A stretch of DNA of 37,083 nt from NCBI GenBank assembly GCA_040384645.1, contig JAZKIX010000037.1, positions 1 to 37,083 of the forward strand, read 5' to 3'. The DNA is from JAZKIX01 sp040384645. GTDB taxonomy: Bacteria > Pseudomonadota > Gammaproteobacteria > Burkholderiales > Burkholderiaceae_D. Shown piece by piece: positions 25,560-33,091 of the stretch. Under the pieces are notes generated by a model. That model saw only the letters and a program-made list of their open reading frames with translations. It did no database searches and was not told the DNA's origin. The translations under genes were made by a program, and so were the position numbers. The first letter of the stretch is position 1. The number at the start of each line of letters is the position of its first letter.

Positions 25560-27653
25560 ATGGCTGATTTATCAGAGATTTCCAGTAATTCCAGCACGAT
25601 CAAGGTCGTCACTTTCCCCGGTTCGGCGTTCCGCTTGCATCAACCTTTTGCGCCGGCTGGCGACCAGCCGGAAGCCATCGCCAAACTGGTCGAAGGGGTT
25701 GAAGACGGCCTGGCCTACCAGACTTTATTAGGTGTTACCGGCTCCGGTAAAACCTACACCATGGCCAATGTAATCGCGCGCATGGGGCGGCCGGCAATTG
25801 TGTTCGCACCCAACAAGACATTGGCAGCGCAACTTTATAGTGAGTTTCGCGAGTTCTTTCCAGAAAATGCGGTCGAATATTTCGTGAGTTATTACGATTA
25901 TTACCAGCCGGAAGCGTATGTGCCGCAACGTGATCTGTTCATCGAAAAGGATTCGTCGATCAATGAGCATATCGAGCAAATGCGCCTGTCCTGTACCAAG
26001 TCATTGATGGAGCGGCGCGATGTCGTCATCGTGGCAACCGTGTCGGCGATTTACGGTATCGGCAATCCAAGCGAATATCACCAGATGATCCTGGTGTTGC
26101 GGGTCAAGGATAAAGTCAGTCAGCGCGACTTGATTGCGCGGCTGATCCAGATGCAATACACCCGTAATGAAATCGATTTTGGACGCGGCACGTTCCGTGT
26201 GCGCGGCGACACAATTGATATCTTTCCTGCTGAACATGCCGAATTGGCGATCCGGGTTGAAATGTTCGATGACGAGATCGATGGCTTGCAATTATTCGAT
26301 CCCTTGACCGGCCGCGTGCGGCAAAAAATCCCCCGCTTTACCGTCTATCCCGGCTCGCATTACGTGACGCCGCGTGCTACTGTCTTGCGCGCGATCGAAA
26401 CCATCAAGGATGAGTTGCGCGAACGGTTGGAATTCTTCCGCAAAGAAAATCGCTTGATCGAGGAGCAACGGCTGGAACAGCGCACCCGTTTCGACCTGGA
26501 AATGATGCAGGAGATCGGTTTCACCAAGGGAATTGAAAATTATTCGCGCCACCTGAGCGGCGCCAAAGCCGGCGAACCGCCACCTACTTTGGTCGATTAT
26601 TTGCCACGGGATGCCTTGATGTTCCTGGATGAATCGCATGTCTTGATTGGCCAGCTTAATGCCATGTACAACGGCGACCGTTCCCGCAAAACCAATCTGG
26701 TCGATTATGGTTTTCGCTTGCCGTCGGCATTGGATAACCGGCCGCTGCGCTTCGATGAATTTGAATCGAAATTGCGCCAGACGGTGTTTGTCTCTGCCAC
26801 GCCCGCCGATTATGAAAAGCAGCACGCCGATCAAGTGGTCGAGCAAGTGGTGCGTCCGACGGGTTTGGTCGATCCGATCATCATCTTGCGACCCGCCAGT
26901 ACGCAAGTGGACGATCTGATGTCCGAGATCAAGGATCGCATTGCAAAGGATGAGCGGGTATTGGTCACGACCTTGACCAAACGGATGTCAGAGCAATTGA
27001 CCGATTACCTGAGCGATCACGGCATCAAAGTACGTTATTTGCACAGCGATATCGAAACCGTGGAGCGGGTTGAAATCCTGCGCGACTTGCGGCTGGGTAC
27101 TTTCGATGTTTTGATCGGCATCAACCTGCTGCGCGAAGGATTGGACATCCCTGAGGTCTCGCTGGTGGCAATCCTCGATGCCGACAAAGAAGGATTCTTG
27201 CGCTCCGAGCGAAGCTTGATCCAGACTATTGGCCGGGCGGCGCGTAATTTGAACGGTACCGCGATCCTGTACGGCGATAAGGTAACCGATTCGATGCGGC
27301 GCGCGATGGATGAAACCGAGCGGCGGCGCAACAAGCAATTGTTGTTTAATGCGGCCAATAACATCACGCCGATCGGCATCAAGAAAAATATCAAGGACTT
27401 GATCGACGGCGTCTACAGTCCACAAGTCGCGCGGGAAGAACTGCAAGCGGCGCAAGAACATGCCAAGTACGAATCCATGTCGGAGAAACAGGTTAGCAAG
27501 GAAATCAAGCGCTTGGAAAAACTGATGCTGGAGCATGCGAAAAATCTTGAGTTTGAAAAAGCGGCACAAGTACGTGATCAGCTCGGCGTATTGAAAGACC
27601 AGATCTTTGGCGCACACGGCTCGGAAAACGTTATTTCCATGCTCGGGCAATAG
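25560..27653 (+). CDS. uvrB: UvrABC system protein B
   Basis: 697 residues. UvrB verifies DNA damage delivered by UvrA and recruits UvrC in nucleotide excision repair. Motifs: GDQPEAIAKLVEG, Walker A GVTGSGKT, the beta-hairpin YYDYYQPEAYVPQRD, DEAD-type LMFLDESH, helicase motif V/VI in GINLLREGLDIPEVSLV and QTIGRAARN. The UVR (UvrC-interacting) coiled coil EIKRLEKLMLEHAKNLEFEKAA is at the C-terminus. ATG 25560 (MADLSEISSN) follows an AAAGG site; the frame upstream to 25464 overlaps the tyrB leader and is not conserved-looking. I looked for a LexA box and found no CTG-N10-CAG in the short leader. Confidence 0.97.
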   Translation: MADLSEISSNSSTIKVVTFPGSAFRLHQPFAPAGDQPEAIAKLVEGVEDGLAYQTLLGVTGSGKTYTMANVIARMGRPAIVFAPNKTLAAQLYSEFREFFPENAVEYFVSYYDYYQPEAYVPQRDLFIEKDSSINEHIEQMRLSCTKSLMERRDVVIVATVSAIYGIGNPSEYHQMILVLRVKDKVSQRDLIARLIQMQYTRNEIDFGRGTFRVRGDTIDIFPAEHAELAIRVEMFDDEIDGLQLFDPLTGRVRQKIPRFTVYPGSHYVTPRATVLRAIETIKDELRERLEFFRKENRLIEEQRLEQRTRFDLEMMQEIGFTKGIENYSRHLSGAKAGEPPPTLVDYLPRDALMFLDESHVLIGQLNAMYNGDRSRKTNLVDYGFRLPSALDNRPLRFDEFESKLRQTVFVSATPADYEKQHADQVVEQVVRPTGLVDPIIILRPASTQVDDLMSEIKDRIAKDERVLVTTLTKRMSEQLTDYLSDHGIKVRYLHSDIETVERVEILRDLRLGTFDVLIGINLLREGLDIPEVSLVAILDADKEGFLRSERSLIQTIGRAARNLNGTAILYGDKVTDSMRRAMDETERRRNKQLLFNAANNITPIGIKKNIKDLIDGVYSPQVAREELQAAQEHAKYESMSEKQVSKEIKRLEKLMLEHAKNLEFEKAAQVRDQLGVLKDQIFGAHGSENVISMLGQ

Positions 27654-27708
27654 GTCGCAGGGTCCATGTGCACTGTTTTCGGCGTCGCCGAAGCCGCCAA
27701 AACACGAT

Positions 27709-27789
27709 GTATATACTGGGCATAGTATTTTTATTGGTGCAATGAAAGCCTGCGGGTGATGGGGTATCTTGGCATATACCCCTCTATTT
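27709..27789 (+). repeat. Dispersed two-box element, copy D
   Basis: Starts GTATATACTGGGCATAGTAT and ends ATACCCCTCTATTT. GGGGTAT and ATACCCC inside it can form a perfect 7-bp hairpin. It aligns best with copy B. It lies between uvrB and the UDG-like gene. Confidence 0.85.
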
Positions 27790-27871
27790 GTTCGATATGT
27801 TGAGCTGCATCCAATCTGCTGCCCTCTCTTTTAGTGCTTTCAATTTGCACTTATCCCTTATTCAAATTACG

Positions 27872-28657
27872 ATGATTTCTTCTATACCTGCATTTGTTTA
27901 TGATGCCATCAAACTGGCCGATGTTTCATGGCATCCGACTTTGCTGGCGGGGATCGAAGCCATGATCTCGGCTGATCCCAGCTATTTTCCAGCGTTGGAA
28001 GCAGACGGATTTTTGCCAACCGAAGGCCGCCTCTTCGCGGCATTTTCAGTACAGCTGGATGCCGTACATTATGTGTTGGTAGGCGAGGGGCCGTATCCGC
28101 GCGAGGCCAGTGCAACCGGGGTTTGTTTTATGGATGGCGCGGTTGGTTCTTTGTGGGCGGAGAGTGGCTTGTCAAAGCAGGTGAACCGCGCCACTTCCCT
28201 GCGAAATTTCATAAAAATGCTATTGGTGGCGGATGCCCAGATAGCCGCGACCCATACCAGCGGAACTGCATTGGCGTCGATTGCTTCGACGGCACGTGAA
28301 CCGGATTCCCACATGATTCAAACCTTGGCGCAATTGCAGCACAACCTGATTCGACAGGGATTTTTATTGTTGAATGCAACCCTGGTTTTCCGTCCCCATG
28401 TGCCGCCGGTCAAAGATGCCAAGGCGTGGCAGCCGTTTTTACAAACAGTTCTCAGCTCCTTGGCGCAGCATGCTCACCTTGCAAGCCAACCACCGCCACT
28501 GCTGGTGCTGTGGGGCAAAATAGCCGAACAACTTGGCAGTGTTCCTGCGACCGCGTTATTTCCAAAAGCGGTGTCAGAACATCCGTACAACCTGTCATTC
28601 ATCATCAACCCGACCATGCAGCAATTATTTGCGCCGATGAAACTGTTGCAAATATAG
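27872..28657 (+). CDS. Uracil-DNA-glycosylase-like protein, catalytic motif altered
   Basis: 261 residues. The order of segments follows the Ung fold: VLVGEGPYPREASATGVCF stands where Ung has GQDPYHG...GLAFSV; GFLLLNATLVF corresponds to LLLNTVLTV; LLVLWGKIAEQL to vfLLWG; EHPYNLSFI to the HPSPLS loop. The catalytic Asp of GQDPYHG is replaced by Gly and the HPSPLS loop is changed, so ordinary uracil excision is doubtful. It could be a different glycosylase, a damage sensor, or inactive; I recall similar proteins in other Burkholderiales. ATG 27872 (MISSIPAFVYDA) is chosen; an open frame reaches 27788 across repeat D. It follows uvrB on the same strand after 218 bases. Confidence 0.7.
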   Translation: MISSIPAFVYDAIKLADVSWHPTLLAGIEAMISADPSYFPALEADGFLPTEGRLFAAFSVQLDAVHYVLVGEGPYPREASATGVCFMDGAVGSLWAESGLSKQVNRATSLRNFIKMLLVADAQIAATHTSGTALASIASTAREPDSHMIQTLAQLQHNLIRQGFLLLNATLVFRPHVPPVKDAKAWQPFLQTVLSSLAQHAHLASQPPPLLVLWGKIAEQLGSVPATALFPKAVSEHPYNLSFIINPTMQQLFAPMKLLQI

Positions 28658-28819
28658 TCTTAAAGTTCGGTGCTGTTCTTGTAAACCCATCTCGTCATGG
28701 GAAAAATCAGTAAAAAAACGTCGTGGCAACGATGCTGACGCGCAGACGATTTATTGTGCACGGGTAAGTATTTACACAGTATAGTCATGCGAAGTCTACT
28801 GTGATCCTGACTCTGCCAA

Positions 28820-28849
28820 GGCAATATTGGCAAGCGAGTAAATATTGCC
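28820..28849 (+). promoter_or_regulatory. Inverted repeat in the leader of the EAL-HDOD gene
   Basis: GGCAATATT (28820-28828) and AATATTGCC (28841-28849) form a perfect 9-bp inverted repeat with a 12-nt spacer, 68 bases before the start codon. It may be an operator or a leader hairpin. Confidence 0.4.
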
Positions 28850-28917
28850 GGGCGCAACGGACGGTTTGCAAAAAACCCATTCGATTGATGCAAGTCACAC
28901 CTTCCAAGAGGGCTGCA

Positions 28918-30207
28918 ATGTCAGAAAAATCTTTGCCCTCGCACGAGTCAATCGCTTTAGGCCGAGAAATCGTCGTGGCGCGACAGCCGATCATGAATCG
29001 GGCGCAAACCGTTTTTGCTTACGCTTTGTTATATCGCCGCGTTGCATCAAATTGTGCAATCGAAGCGGATCAAGCCGGTGAAGAGAATGGCACTGCTGCG
29101 CAATTTTTTCCGCAATTGACTGAATCGGTATTGCAGTCGCTCACTGGCGATGCCATTGGTTTTATTAGAATCGACCAATCGGTATTGTTCGACCACTGCG
29201 TCGAGTCATTGCCGGCGGCGCAAGTCATCTTTCAAATCTCCGCAACGATAGATGCAACGCCAGCCTTGATCTTGCGTTTGCAGGGCCTGGTAAGGGCCGG
29301 TTATACCTTCGCTTTAGCCGATGTGAAGGCGATCACAGAACAGATGGCAGCGTTATTGCCGTGTATCGAAATTATCGAAGTCGATATCAATGCGGTCGCC
29401 GGCAATGCCTTGTCGGACTTGATCCGTCAAATCAAAACGGTTGGTAAAAAAATCGCCGCCAATCATGTGCAGAGCATCGAACAATTTCAGTTTTGCGCAG
29501 GGCAGGGCGTCGATTATTTTCAAGGATATTATTTTGCCGAGCCAGTGTTTTTGAGCGGCAAGAAAATATCGCCAACGGAACTGGCGATTCTGCAATTAAT
29601 GAAGCTCATTGAGGTCGATGCCGATCATCCGCAACTGGAGCGTTGCATTAAGCACGATGCGTCCATTGGCCTTAACTTATTGCGCATGGTCAACACGCCA
29701 GCAGCTGGCGGACATCAACGCATCAGTTCGCTGACGCAGGCGATCTTGATCTTGGGACGCAGCCATTTGCAACGCTGGCTGCAAATTTTGCTTTACGCAA
29801 AGCCAGATAAAAATCAGCCGCAACCTTCACCCTTGCTGTTATTGGCGACCACGCGCGGCAAGTTGATCGAACTGATGGTGCATAAACTCAAACCCGGTAA
29901 CCGCAGTGTGGCCGATACTGGCTTTACGGTCGGCATCATGTCTTTAATGGATGCGCTATTTGGGGTGCCGATGGAAGAAATTCTATTGCAAATCGCAGTC
30001 ACCGATGAGGTGAGCAGCGCCTTGCTGCGTCGAAAAGGCTTATTGGGCGATATGCTGTCGCTGGTGGAGCAGTTTGAAAAAATGGATGCCTCTGGCTCGC
30101 TTCCCTTACCACTGCTGGGCCAGTTGCGCCTGTCAATGGAGGATTTGTACATGATGCAAATGACAGCGTTTGATTGGGTCAATAAGATGCCACGCACTGG
30201 CGCTTAA
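28918..30207 (+). CDS. EAL-like plus HDOD signalling protein (YuxH family)
   Basis: 429 residues. The first ~230 residues form a degenerate EAL domain: VVARQPIMNRAQTVFAYALLYR, where the catalytic EAL is replaced by YAL, and later FALADVKAIT in place of the DDFG region, so c-di-GMP hydrolysis is not expected. FQGYYFAEPVF ends this part as QGYYF does in EAL proteins. Residues ~235-420 form an HDOD domain (ILQLMKLIEVDADHPQLERC, IGLNLLRMVNT, ISSLTQAILILGRSHLQRWL), the module found in stress and signalling regulators. ATG 28918 (MSEKSLPSHES) is preceded by AGAGGG; upstream in-frame starts at 28801 and 28888 are possible but less supported. Likely cytoplasmic, a scaffold or regulator. Confidence 0.88.
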   Translation: MSEKSLPSHESIALGREIVVARQPIMNRAQTVFAYALLYRRVASNCAIEADQAGEENGTAAQFFPQLTESVLQSLTGDAIGFIRIDQSVLFDHCVESLPAAQVIFQISATIDATPALILRLQGLVRAGYTFALADVKAITEQMAALLPCIEIIEVDINAVAGNALSDLIRQIKTVGKKIAANHVQSIEQFQFCAGQGVDYFQGYYFAEPVFLSGKKISPTELAILQLMKLIEVDADHPQLERCIKHDASIGLNLLRMVNTPAAGGHQRISSLTQAILILGRSHLQRWLQILLYAKPDKNQPQPSPLLLLATTRGKLIELMVHKLKPGNRSVADTGFTVGIMSLMDALFGVPMEEILLQIAVTDEVSSALLRRKGLLGDMLSLVEQFEKMDASGSLPLPLLGQLRLSMEDLYMMQMTAFDWVNKMPRTGA

Positions 30208-30354
30208 AGCGCTGATTTACATTGTCTCTAGAGGTACATGGCTATTTCGCTATTGCGTTTTATTGTGGTCTCTTCATGGCAGCCGGATGTTGGACGTACC
30301 TATGCGTGCAATTTTGAAGAAAATCGCTGTGGAAGTGCAACCGAACTATTTTTT

Positions 30355-31104
30355 TTATTCCGCCAATAATAAAAATACCGTAGGTTTTTTCTGGAAATCA
30401 GGATGCTTTCCAGCACTTAAATGGCTTTTCCATTTGGCTGCGGTTTGGGTCCTGACCGCTTCGCTGTGAAGGCTTAGATCGGTGGCTATGCAAATGAGTG
30501 TGTTGGGCTGGCAATTGGCGCAGAGCGCCTCCAGCATGGCACTGTTACGGTAGGGCGTTTCGATGAAAATCTGGGTTTGATGTTCTTGCCGTGAGCGTAT
30601 TTCCAATGCCTTGATGCGTTTGCCGCGTTGCTCCGAATCTGTCGGCAGATAGCCATTAAAAGCGAAACTTTGCCCATTCAAACCACTCGCCATTACCGCC
30701 AGCAGCAATGAGGATGGCCCCACCAACGGCTTGACGGTAATGCCATGTTGATGGGCCAGTCTTACCAGATCGGCACCCGGATCAGCCACCGCAGGCACGC
30801 CCGCTTCAGAAATCAAACCCCCATTCCTGCCGCCAAGCAAGGGCGCCAACAGCGCCGGCAGGGCGGTCGCCGCAGTGTTGACATTGAGTTCGGCAATCGT
30901 GATCTCTTGCAACGGTTTGCACAAGCGATGCTTGACTGCAACCAGCTTGAGAAAGGCGCGTGTAGTCTTGGCGTTTTCTGCGACGAAATAATCCAGTTGC
31001 GCCGTGATGTTGCGCACGCTTTCGGGGATGATATGCGCCAGTGGGTCGACTTCGCCATCGGTAACGCCGAGGGTATTGGGTATCAGGTAAAGAATGCCGG
31101 GCAT
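30355..31104 (-). CDS. SAM-dependent methyltransferase, tetrapyrrole-methylase family (RsmI-like)
   Basis: 249 residues. LYLIPNTLGVTDGEVDPLAH opens the fold in place of the LYVVATPIGNL of true RsmI, so this is the RsmI-related paralogue group rather than RsmI itself. GLISEAGVPAVADPGADLVRLA is the conserved glycine-rich SAM motif, followed by VKPLVGPSSLLLAVMASG and FAFNGYLP, and QIFIETPYRNSAMLEAL near the end. RNA is the likely substrate but unproven. It is downstream of maf on the same strand (85 bases apart) and probably co-transcribed. The pair faces away from the yceD operon, a common layout in Burkholderiales. Confidence 0.88.
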   Translation of the reverse strand: MPGILYLIPNTLGVTDGEVDPLAHIIPESVRNITAQLDYFVAENAKTTRAFLKLVAVKHRLCKPLQEITIAELNVNTAATALPALLAPLLGGRNGGLISEAGVPAVADPGADLVRLAHQHGITVKPLVGPSSLLLAVMASGLNGQSFAFNGYLPTDSEQRGKRIKALEIRSRQEHQTQIFIETPYRNSAMLEALCANCQPNTLICIATDLSLHSEAVRTQTAAKWKSHLSAGKHPDFQKKPTVFLLLAE

Positions 31105-31189
31105 GTGGATGCTCTAAAGTAAGGTATTGATACTGGGTGGAGTAATTTAGAAGACGCAATAAAAACGTGCGGGATAGGCAGTAAAATGC

Positions 31190-31810
31190 CTAATACTCCC
31201 CTTTATTTGATACTTGAGTGCCGAAAAATGGCAGGCCGGCGCGGCGCAACATGGTGCTTAAGGCGATCAGTGGCAAACCAGTTAGCGCGGTGGGATCGTC
31301 GCTTTCAATCTTCTCAAGAATGGCAATCCCGAGCCCTTCGTTTTTAGCGCTGCCGGCACAGTCGTAAGGCTGCTCTATTTGCAAATAAGCATCCAGTTCA
31401 TGTTCCGGCAAGTCGCGGAAAGTGACGAAAGTTTGCACATTTTCGACCTGAATCCTCGGCCCCGGTGGGCTTTCTCGGCTATCCCATAAGCATAAGGCTG
31501 TATGAAATATCACCCGTCGCCCACGCATCTGCAGCAATTGACGCAGTGCATTGGCATGTGTACCCGGTTTGCCGATTTGTTCGCCATCGAGCGTTGCCAC
31601 TTGATCCGAGCCGATGATCAGCGCATTTGACGTGATCGCGGCAACTGCCGCAGCCTTGCTTTGCGCTAAACGGACGGCAGTTGTTTGTGGCGCTTCACCG
31701 GCAAGCGCCGTTTCATTGATGTTGGGGACGGCGACATCGAATGGAATGCACAGGCGGCTGAGTAATTCTTTGCGATATTTTGAGCTTGAGCCAAGAATTA
31801 AGCGGGGCAT
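31190..31810 (-). CDS. maf: Maf/YceF-type nucleotide pyrophosphatase
   Basis: 206 residues from the ATG at 31810 (MPRLILGSSSKYRKELLSRL); an ATG six codons earlier (31828) is also possible, and neither has a clear ribosome site. Maf proteins hydrolyse non-canonical nucleoside triphosphates; the YceF subgroup prefers 7-methyl-GTP. The phosphate-binding SSSKYRKELL, the catalytic acid in IIGSDQVATLDG, the basic GKPGTHANALRQL and SAKNEGLGIAIL fit this subgroup, as does its place next to yceD and rpmF. It is divergent from yceD and shares the promoter region. Confidence 0.92.
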   Translation of the reverse strand: MPRLILGSSSKYRKELLSRLCIPFDVAVPNINETALAGEAPQTTAVRLAQSKAAAVAAITSNALIIGSDQVATLDGEQIGKPGTHANALRQLLQMRGRRVIFHTALCLWDSRESPPGPRIQVENVQTFVTFRDLPEHELDAYLQIEQPYDCAGSAKNEGLGIAILEKIESDDPTALTGLPLIALSTMLRRAGLPFFGTQVSNKGEY

Positions 31811-31874
31811 TGGAGCGTTAATAACCATGACAGAAATTTATTTCGAGTGTGCTGGAGAAAAGAGCGCTAAGTCT

Positions 31875-31904
31875 TTGACGACTAAGCAAAAAGCCTGTTA
31901 TTAT
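31875..31904 (+). promoter_or_regulatory. Sigma-70 promoter of the yceD-rpmF-fab operon
   Basis: TTGACG (31875-31880), 18 bases, TATTAT (31899-31904); each box matches 5 of 6 consensus bases. It lies just before the 10-N gap and 40 bases ahead of the yceD start. Confidence 0.75.
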
Positions 31905-31909
31905 CGCAG

Positions 31910-31919
31910 NNNNNNNNNN
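31910..31919. other. Assembly gap (10 N) in the yceD leader
   Basis: The gap lies between the promoter and the yceD start; no coding sequence appears to be lost. Confidence 0.9.
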
Positions 31920-31943
31920 GGTTTTCCGGGTCAAACTAAGCCT

Positions 31944-32438
31944 ATGAATGCTTTTGTGATCGACGTATTTGAGTTCAGTCGGGTCAAAGAGCGCCGTGAA
32001 GGGTCTGTGGCTGTGGCTGAATTTAGCAGGCTTTCTGAAGATTGTGCCGACAATTCAGGCACTCTTCATTGGCTGTTGGAAGGCGGCACAAGCAAACTCG
32101 GTTATCCGCAGTTGACCTTGTCTGTCACAGGTGTGGTGCAGTTGATGTGCCAGCGTTGCTTGACTAGCTATGCTTTTAATGTGGCAGCGAAATCACTCTT
32201 GATTCTTGCCAAGAACGATGAAAGTGCCGACGAGATCGACGCTCTGATGGACGACGATACGATTGACGTGATCGTCGGCACTAAAGAATTTAATATCACC
32301 GATTTGATCGAGGACGAAGCGCTGTTGGCATTGCCGCTTTCTCCTAGGCACGAAGTTTGTCCCGATCCGGCAGTGCTGGATGCGTTCCAGAGCAAGAAAG
32401 AATCGCCGTTTTCGGCCCTTAAAGACATGAAACAATAG
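31944..32438 (+). CDS. yceD: YceD family protein (DUF177), large-subunit rRNA accumulation
   Basis: 164 residues. MNAFVIDVFEFSRVKERREG opens the protein, and CQRCL plus the later CPDP hold the conserved Cys residues of DUF177. The acidic middle (NDESADEIDALMDDDTIDV) and FNITDLIEDEALLALPLSPRH are family hallmarks. YceD is needed for normal 23S rRNA levels in E. coli and plants; the mechanism is unclear. ATG 31944 starts at the conserved N-terminus. It is the first gene of the operon, with rpmF 143 bases downstream. Confidence 0.93.
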   Translation: MNAFVIDVFEFSRVKERREGSVAVAEFSRLSEDCADNSGTLHWLLEGGTSKLGYPQLTLSVTGVVQLMCQRCLTSYAFNVAAKSLLILAKNDESADEIDALMDDDTIDVIVGTKEFNITDLIEDEALLALPLSPRHEVCPDPAVLDAFQSKKESPFSALKDMKQ

Positions 32439-32581
32439 TCGGGCAGTAACGTAGTTTGTCGTTGTTAGTGTCAACAAGCAAAGCGCATCAGTAATTGTTT
32501 GCGATAAGGATTCTCGGCTGCCAAGTGTTTTTTGGCAATCGGATGTGCTAAAATTTTAGAACTTATGGTTTAGGAGTTATC

Positions 32582-32764
32582 ATGGCTGTTCAACAGAATA
32601 AGAAGTCCCCTTCAAAACGCGGTATGCATCGTTCGCACGATTTCTTGGTTGCCCCGCAACTGGGTATCGAGCCAACCACTGGTGAAACGCATTTGCGTCA
32701 CCATATCAGCCCAAATGGCTACTATCGTGGCCGTAAAGTATTGAAGACAAAGAACGACGAGTAA
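32582..32764 (+). CDS. rpmF: 50S ribosomal protein L32
   Basis: 60 residues (MAVQQNKKSPSKRGMHRSHD...HHISPNGYYRGRKVL). Short basic ribosomal protein; no zinc-binding Cys pairs, so the Cys-less form. AGGAG lies seven bases before the ATG. Its last 42 bases, with 12 bases beyond, are repeated after the gap at 32885-32894. Confidence 0.98.
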   Translation: MAVQQNKKSPSKRGMHRSHDFLVAPQLGIEPTTGETHLRHHISPNGYYRGRKVLKTKNDE

Positions 32765-32776
32765 TTTAGTTTTATT
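32723..32776 (+). repeat. 54-bp direct duplication of the rpmF end, left copy
   Basis: Bases 32723-32776 are identical to 32895-32948. They cover the last 14 codons region of rpmF and the first bases after its stop. Confidence 0.95.
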
Positions 32777-32884
32777 TACATTTTTGTACATGTTTCGTCA
32801 ATTAGTAATGTATATAAATTAACGCCACAAATTCTAGCCGATTTTAATGAATTCGCGCAATAAATGTATACCTTTTGAACATGA

Positions 32885-32894
32885 NNNNNNNNNN
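32885..32894. other. Assembly gap (10 N) between rpmF and plsX
   Basis: The sequence right after the gap repeats the end of rpmF, pointing to overlapping contig ends. Confidence 0.92.
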
Positions 32895-32948
32895 TATCGT
32901 GGCCGTAAAGTATTGAAGACAAAGAACGACGAGTAATTTAGTTTTATT
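32895..32948 (+). repeat. 54-bp direct duplication of the rpmF end, right copy
   Basis: Identical to 32723-32776. It starts exactly at the gap edge, contains the rpmF stop codon and diverges afterwards. It is not a second gene. Confidence 0.95.
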
Positions 32949-33091
32949 GCAAATGCGGCGCGATCAGTCTGTGACTTCGGTTAATGACTTCGCGCCGTAT
33001 TTTCGTCCGCTGCAACCGCCCGTCGCGTCATTTTGAATCAAGCCAAATCTGGTCCGTAAATGCGGTTGGAGCCAGGCACTGAATCGAAATA

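Larger units (their letters stand above)
32777..33091. other. Gene-free stretch between rpmF and plsX, with gap
   Basis: 32777-32884 is AT-rich and unlike the following sequence; it lies between two identical 54-bp segments and may be an assembly branch. 32949-33091 is the genuine plsX leader as far as can be seen; no clear sigma-70 promoter was found in it. Confidence 0.5.

Noticed and set aside
27676..27703. Terminator after uvrB
   Set aside because: Imperfect stem (GTTTTcGGCG with CGCCAAAAC) with a bulge and no T run; too weak to call.
32895..32936. Second rpmF-like gene after the gap
   Set aside because: It is an exact copy of the rpmF end only, beginning at the gap edge; most likely contig overlap.
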